Of a stretch of 9,321 bases of DNA, positions 7,087 through 9,321 are shown piece after piece (position 1 is the first letter of the stretch; each line of letters starts with the position of its first letter). Below the pieces are notes generated by a model. It was not told the DNA's origin. It saw only the letters and a program-made list of their open reading frames with translations, and searched no databases. A program made the position numbers and the translations under genes. The DNA comes from UBA7937 sp034419095 (GTDB lineage: Bacteria; Chloroflexota; Anaerolineae; UBA7937), in contig DAOULQ010000225.1 in assembly GCA_034419095.1 (NCBI GenBank), positions 1 through 9,321 of the forward strand. Direction: 5' to 3'.

Positions 7087-7298
7087 GGGGCTTTGTGAAT
7101 ATCTACAGGCCTGGGTACCACCCTCCAAGATGATGGGAGACGAAGAGAGGATCTCTCTTGGCCTCTCCAGAGCCTCGTCAGGGGTTTTTCCTCCCAAACC
7201 ATCTGAGAGCGGTCGCTGGCGGGGATGTCCTCGTAAGGCATGGCGATCAGGATCTCTTCCAAGCGCACCATAACGCTTCTCTAAGAAACCATATGAAA
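7087..7298 (-). pseudogene. Possible decayed transposase C-terminal fragment
   Basis: The minus-strand frame read from about 7320 to 6982 contains RQRPLSDGLGGKTPDEALERP (7225-7163). This resembles the end of DDE/rve transposases, where an RPH...LGG-x-TP-x-EA motif is typical. The segment is bounded by the two direct repeats. There is no start codon with a ribosome site, the frame runs into the HD-GYP leader, and no catalytic residues are present. It is at best a short relic. The motif is brief, so chance similarity is possible. Confidence 0.25.
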
Positions 7299-7352
7299 CC
7301 CCAAAATCTGGTGTAAACCCATCTCCTCTTTTGACGATAGGAAATTGGTACC
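7299..7352. repeat. Direct repeat copy B (about 54 bp, diverged)
   Basis: This is the partner of 7032-7086. The outer part here reads CCCCAAAATCTGGTGTAAAC, similar in style to the terminal sequences of some insertion sequences, and the 25 bp core follows at 7328-7352. It ends 20 bp before the -35 box of the inositol gene promoter, so insertion or duplication may have shaped that promoter region. Confidence 0.6.
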
Positions 7353-7371
7353 CCCACGGTTAAGCGTTACC

Positions 7372-7400
7372 TTGACACCTCTGCCCTTTTGCTGTAGTAT
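7372..7400 (+). promoter_or_regulatory. Sigma-70-type promoter of the inositol-3-phosphate synthase gene
   Basis: A consensus TTGACA (7372-7377), a 17 bp spacer and TAGTAT (7395-7400) give a near-ideal housekeeping promoter. Transcription would begin near 7407, leaving a leader of about 27 nt with the purine-rich AGAGAGGGGGCAAGGGAAG as ribosome binding region. Confidence 0.75.
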
Positions 7401-7433
7401 AAGTTGTCAAAATAAGAGAGGGGGCAAGGGAAG

Positions 7434-8501
7434 TTGGATAAGGTTAGGGTGGCTATCACCGGAGTAGGAAACTGCGCCTCTGCCCTAGTGCAGGGGGTGC
7501 ATTTCTATCGTCAGGTCCAGGAGGACGACTTCGTCCCCGGGCTCATGCATGTTACTTTGGGAGGGTACCATATAAGCGACATCGAGTTCGCTGCTGCCTT
7601 CGACATCGACTCCAATAAAGTGGGGAAGGATCTCTCTGAAGCGATCTTCACCCCGCCCAACAATACCTACAAGTTCGCCGAGGTCCCCCATATGGATGTC
7701 CCTGTCTCGCGGGGGATGACTCACGATGGGCTAGGCAAGTACCTTAAGCAAGTGATCACTAAGGCTCCTGGCCCCACCTCCAATATCGTGCAGATACTCA
7801 AGGAGACGGAAACGGATGTGGTGGTTAATTTTCTGCCCGTGGGCAGCGAGATGGCTACCAAGTGGTATGTGGAGCAGATCCTAGAGGCGGGCTGCGGCTT
7901 AGTCAACTGTATCCCCGTCTTCATCGCCCGAGAGAGGTATTGGCAAGAGCGTTTTGAGGAGAGAAACCTGCCCCTCATCGGAGACGATATCAAATCTCAG
8001 GTGGGAGCCACCATCGTCCATCGGGTTCTCGCTCGGCTCTTCCGTGAGCGGGGGGTGAGGCTGGAACGGACTAGTCAACTGAACGTAGGCGGCAATATGG
8101 ATTTCTACAACATGTTGGAAAGGGCCCGTTTAGAGTCGAAGAAGATCTCCAAAACCAACGCCGTGACCAGTCAACTGGATTACGACATCGGTGAGAAAAA
8201 CGTCTATATCGGTCCCTCTGACTACGTGCCCTGGCTAGAGGACCGTAAGTGGGCCCATATCCGCTTAGAGGGGCGAAGTTTCGGCGATGTGCCTTTGAAC
8301 ATAGAATTGAAATTGGAAGTTTGGGACTCTCCTAACTCTGCGGGAGTGGTGATCGACGCCATACGTTGCTGCAAACTGGGGCTCGACCGAGGCTTGGGGG
8401 GGACCCTCGTCGCTCCCTCAGCCTATTTCATGAAGTCTCCTCCCGTGCAGTTCACCGATGACGAAGCGCGAAGGAAACTGGAGGAGTTCATCGCTGGATA
8501 G
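7434..8501 (+). CDS. ino1: Inositol-3-phosphate synthase (myo-inositol-1-phosphate synthase)
   Basis: The enzyme converts glucose 6-phosphate to 1D-myo-inositol 3-phosphate with bound NAD+, the first step to inositol phospholipids and related solutes. It has 355 residues, typical of the short actinobacterial/archaeal form rather than the roughly 510-residue eukaryotic form. It shows the NAD-binding GVGNCASALVQG (10-21) and AAFDID near 54-59. The conserved FLPVGSE (133-139), GDDIKSQVGATIVHR (183-197), NVGGNMDFYNM (217-227) and SKKISKTNAVTS (235-246) are also present. WDSPNSAG then begins the conserved C-terminal part. The start is TTG at 7434: the family begins with a similar short lead (xVRVAITGVGNCAS), purine-rich ribosome sites lie just upstream, and no ATG is available. 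It is followed 13 bp later by an acyltransferase, pointing to lipid synthesis. The family call is very secure. Confidence 0.96.
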   Translation: MDKVRVAITGVGNCASALVQGVHFYRQVQEDDFVPGLMHVTLGGYHISDIEFAAAFDIDSNKVGKDLSEAIFTPPNNTYKFAEVPHMDVPVSRGMTHDGLGKYLKQVITKAPGPTSNIVQILKETETDVVVNFLPVGSEMATKWYVEQILEAGCGLVNCIPVFIARERYWQERFEERNLPLIGDDIKSQVGATIVHRVLARLFRERGVRLERTSQLNVGGNMDFYNMLERARLESKKISKTNAVTSQLDYDIGEKNVYIGPSDYVPWLEDRKWAHIRLEGRSFGDVPLNIELKLEVWDSPNSAGVVIDAIRCCKLGLDRGLGGTLVAPSAYFMKSPPVQFTDDEARRKLEEFIAG

Positions 8502-8514
8502 AAAGAGCAACACC

Positions 8515-9321
8515 ATGCTCTTGACCCCCAAGACCCCCTTCTTGATGAGACTTTCCCGTTACGTTGAGAAGGGGGCATATCTAGTAACCTATGTTTCCTT
8601 TCTGGGGCTCGTCATCCTGGCCCAACGCCTGCCCCTGAAAGTGGCCTATGGCATAGCCTCCTCGGTGGGTGACCTGCTATTCTTTCTCTGGCGTCGGGGA
8701 AGGGCCAACGCTATAGACAATATGCGCCGTGTCCTGGGTCCTGGGGCTATAGATCTGGAGGTGCGCCGGACAGCACAGCGCTCCTTTCGTAACTATATGA
8801 AACTCTTGGTCGACTTCGTGCGGCTCCCGCGAACAAGTGACGAGGAGGTGGAGAGCCGTGTCCAAGGTGAGGGGTGGGAGCATATAGACCGTGCCCTTGA
8901 AAAGGGCAAGGGTGTACTCCTGGTGGGGACTCACTTGGGCAGTTGGGATCTGGCGGGGTTGGCCCTGGCGGCACGGGGGCACGAGTTATATGTGGTAGCC
9001 GAGAGGCAAAGACCCCTCTGGCTTAACCGCATAGTCCGCGATTGGCGAGAAGTGCGAGGGATCCACCTCATCTTCATGGAACAGGTTCTGATACCCCTTT
9101 TTCGCGCCCTGGCGCGAAACCAGTTAGTAGGGATTGTGGTGGACCGTCCGTTGCCAGAGGGTGAGGGGGTAACTGTAGAGTTCTTTGGCGAGATAATATC
9201 CTGGCCCTCGGGGCCAGCCTCCCTGGCTCTCCGCACCGGTGCCCAAATCCTCACCGGATACCTAGTGCGCACCTTGGATGGCCACTTTAAGGGGGAGATC
9301 TTCCCACCTGTGGAGTTTCAA
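8515..9321 (+). CDS. LpxL/HtrB/PatA-family lipid acyltransferase, 3' end beyond window
   Basis: This frame is open from ATG 8515 to the window edge (269 residues visible; complete family members have about 300). The family transfers acyl chains to lipid A (LpxL) or to phosphatidylinositol mannosides (PatA) at the inner membrane. Residues 22-38 are hydrophobic and may anchor the protein. The catalytic HX4D motif is HLGSWD (140-145) in GVLLVGTHLGSWD. VVDRPLPEGEG (208-218) corresponds to the conserved DRP region, and WPSGPASLALRTGA (230-243) matches the family's downstream GPA-x-LA segment. The gene starts 13 bp after the ino1 stop with a GAAAGAG element upstream, so the two are probably co-transcribed. 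Coupling to inositol synthesis makes a phosphatidylinositol-glycolipid acyltransferase more likely than a lipid A enzyme, but this is inferred from context only. Confidence 0.88.
   Translation, partial: MLLTPKTPFLMRLSRYVEKGAYLVTYVSFLGLVILAQRLPLKVAYGIASSVGDLLFFLWRRGRANAIDNMRRVLGPGAIDLEVRRTAQRSFRNYMKLLVDFVRLPRTSDEEVESRVQGEGWEHIDRALEKGKGVLLVGTHLGSWDLAGLALAARGHELYVVAERQRPLWLNRIVRDWREVRGIHLIFMEQVLIPLFRALARNQLVGIVVDRPLPEGEGVTVEFFGEIISWPSGPASLALRTGAQILTGYLVRTLDGHFKGEIFPPVEFQ

Noticed and set aside
7041..7271. 76-codon minus-strand ATG open frame as a small gene
   Set aside because: It spans a repeat copy, has no good ribosome site or recognisable motif, and overlaps the more transposase-like frame.
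8677..9272. Minus-strand open frames under the acyltransferase
   Set aside because: They are shadows of the plus-strand acyltransferase, which carries the HX4D and DRP motifs and runs off the window.

Overview
The window is a moderately GC-rich bacterial chromosome segment with three functional blocks. No rRNA, tRNA or CRISPR array is visible. A flavin-based electron-transfer operon built on HdrA points to an anaerobe. An actinobacterial/archaeal-type inositol-3-phosphate synthase next to a PatA/LpxL-type acyltransferase, and a GAF-HD-GYP sensor, would suit an uncultured Chloroflexota-like or other deep-branching anaerobic thermophile lineage. The taxonomic guess is inference, because no marker gene is present.

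Block 1 (1-4461, minus strand) is a tight four-gene operon read right to left: NuoE-like [2Fe-2S] subunit, NuoF-like NADH/FMN subunit with extra ferredoxin domains, HoxU/NuoG-N-like iron-sulfur subunit, and HdrA-like flavoprotein. The genes touch or overlap (TGA directly followed by ATG, 2 bp gap, 11 bp overlap). The expected role is an NADH-coupled HdrA electron-bifurcating or electron-confurcating complex: NADH electrons enter through FMN in the NuoF subunit, pass the iron-sulfur subunit, and reach the FAD of HdrA, where ferredoxin and a second acceptor would be handled. The HdrA reading frame is broken at a run of nine G (coding strand), and the gene runs off the left edge.

Block 2 (4462-7007) begins with a roughly 590 bp largely non-coding stretch holding the operon's upstream region. 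It has an AT-rich tract, a perfect 8+4+8 palindrome and other small hairpins. A plus-strand HAMP-domain fragment follows. It abuts, tail to tail, a minus-strand membrane-anchored GAF-GAF-HD-GYP protein, a probable cyclic-di-GMP phosphodiesterase.

Block 3 (7008-9321) starts with a 426 bp divergent intergenic region. It carries two diverged direct repeats of about 55 bp around a possible transposase remnant, then a strong sigma-70-type promoter (TTGACA-17-TAGTAT). This promoter drives an inositol-3-phosphate synthase gene and, 13 bp further, an acyltransferase gene cut by the right edge. Together these suggest synthesis and acylation of inositol-containing phospholipids or glycolipids.
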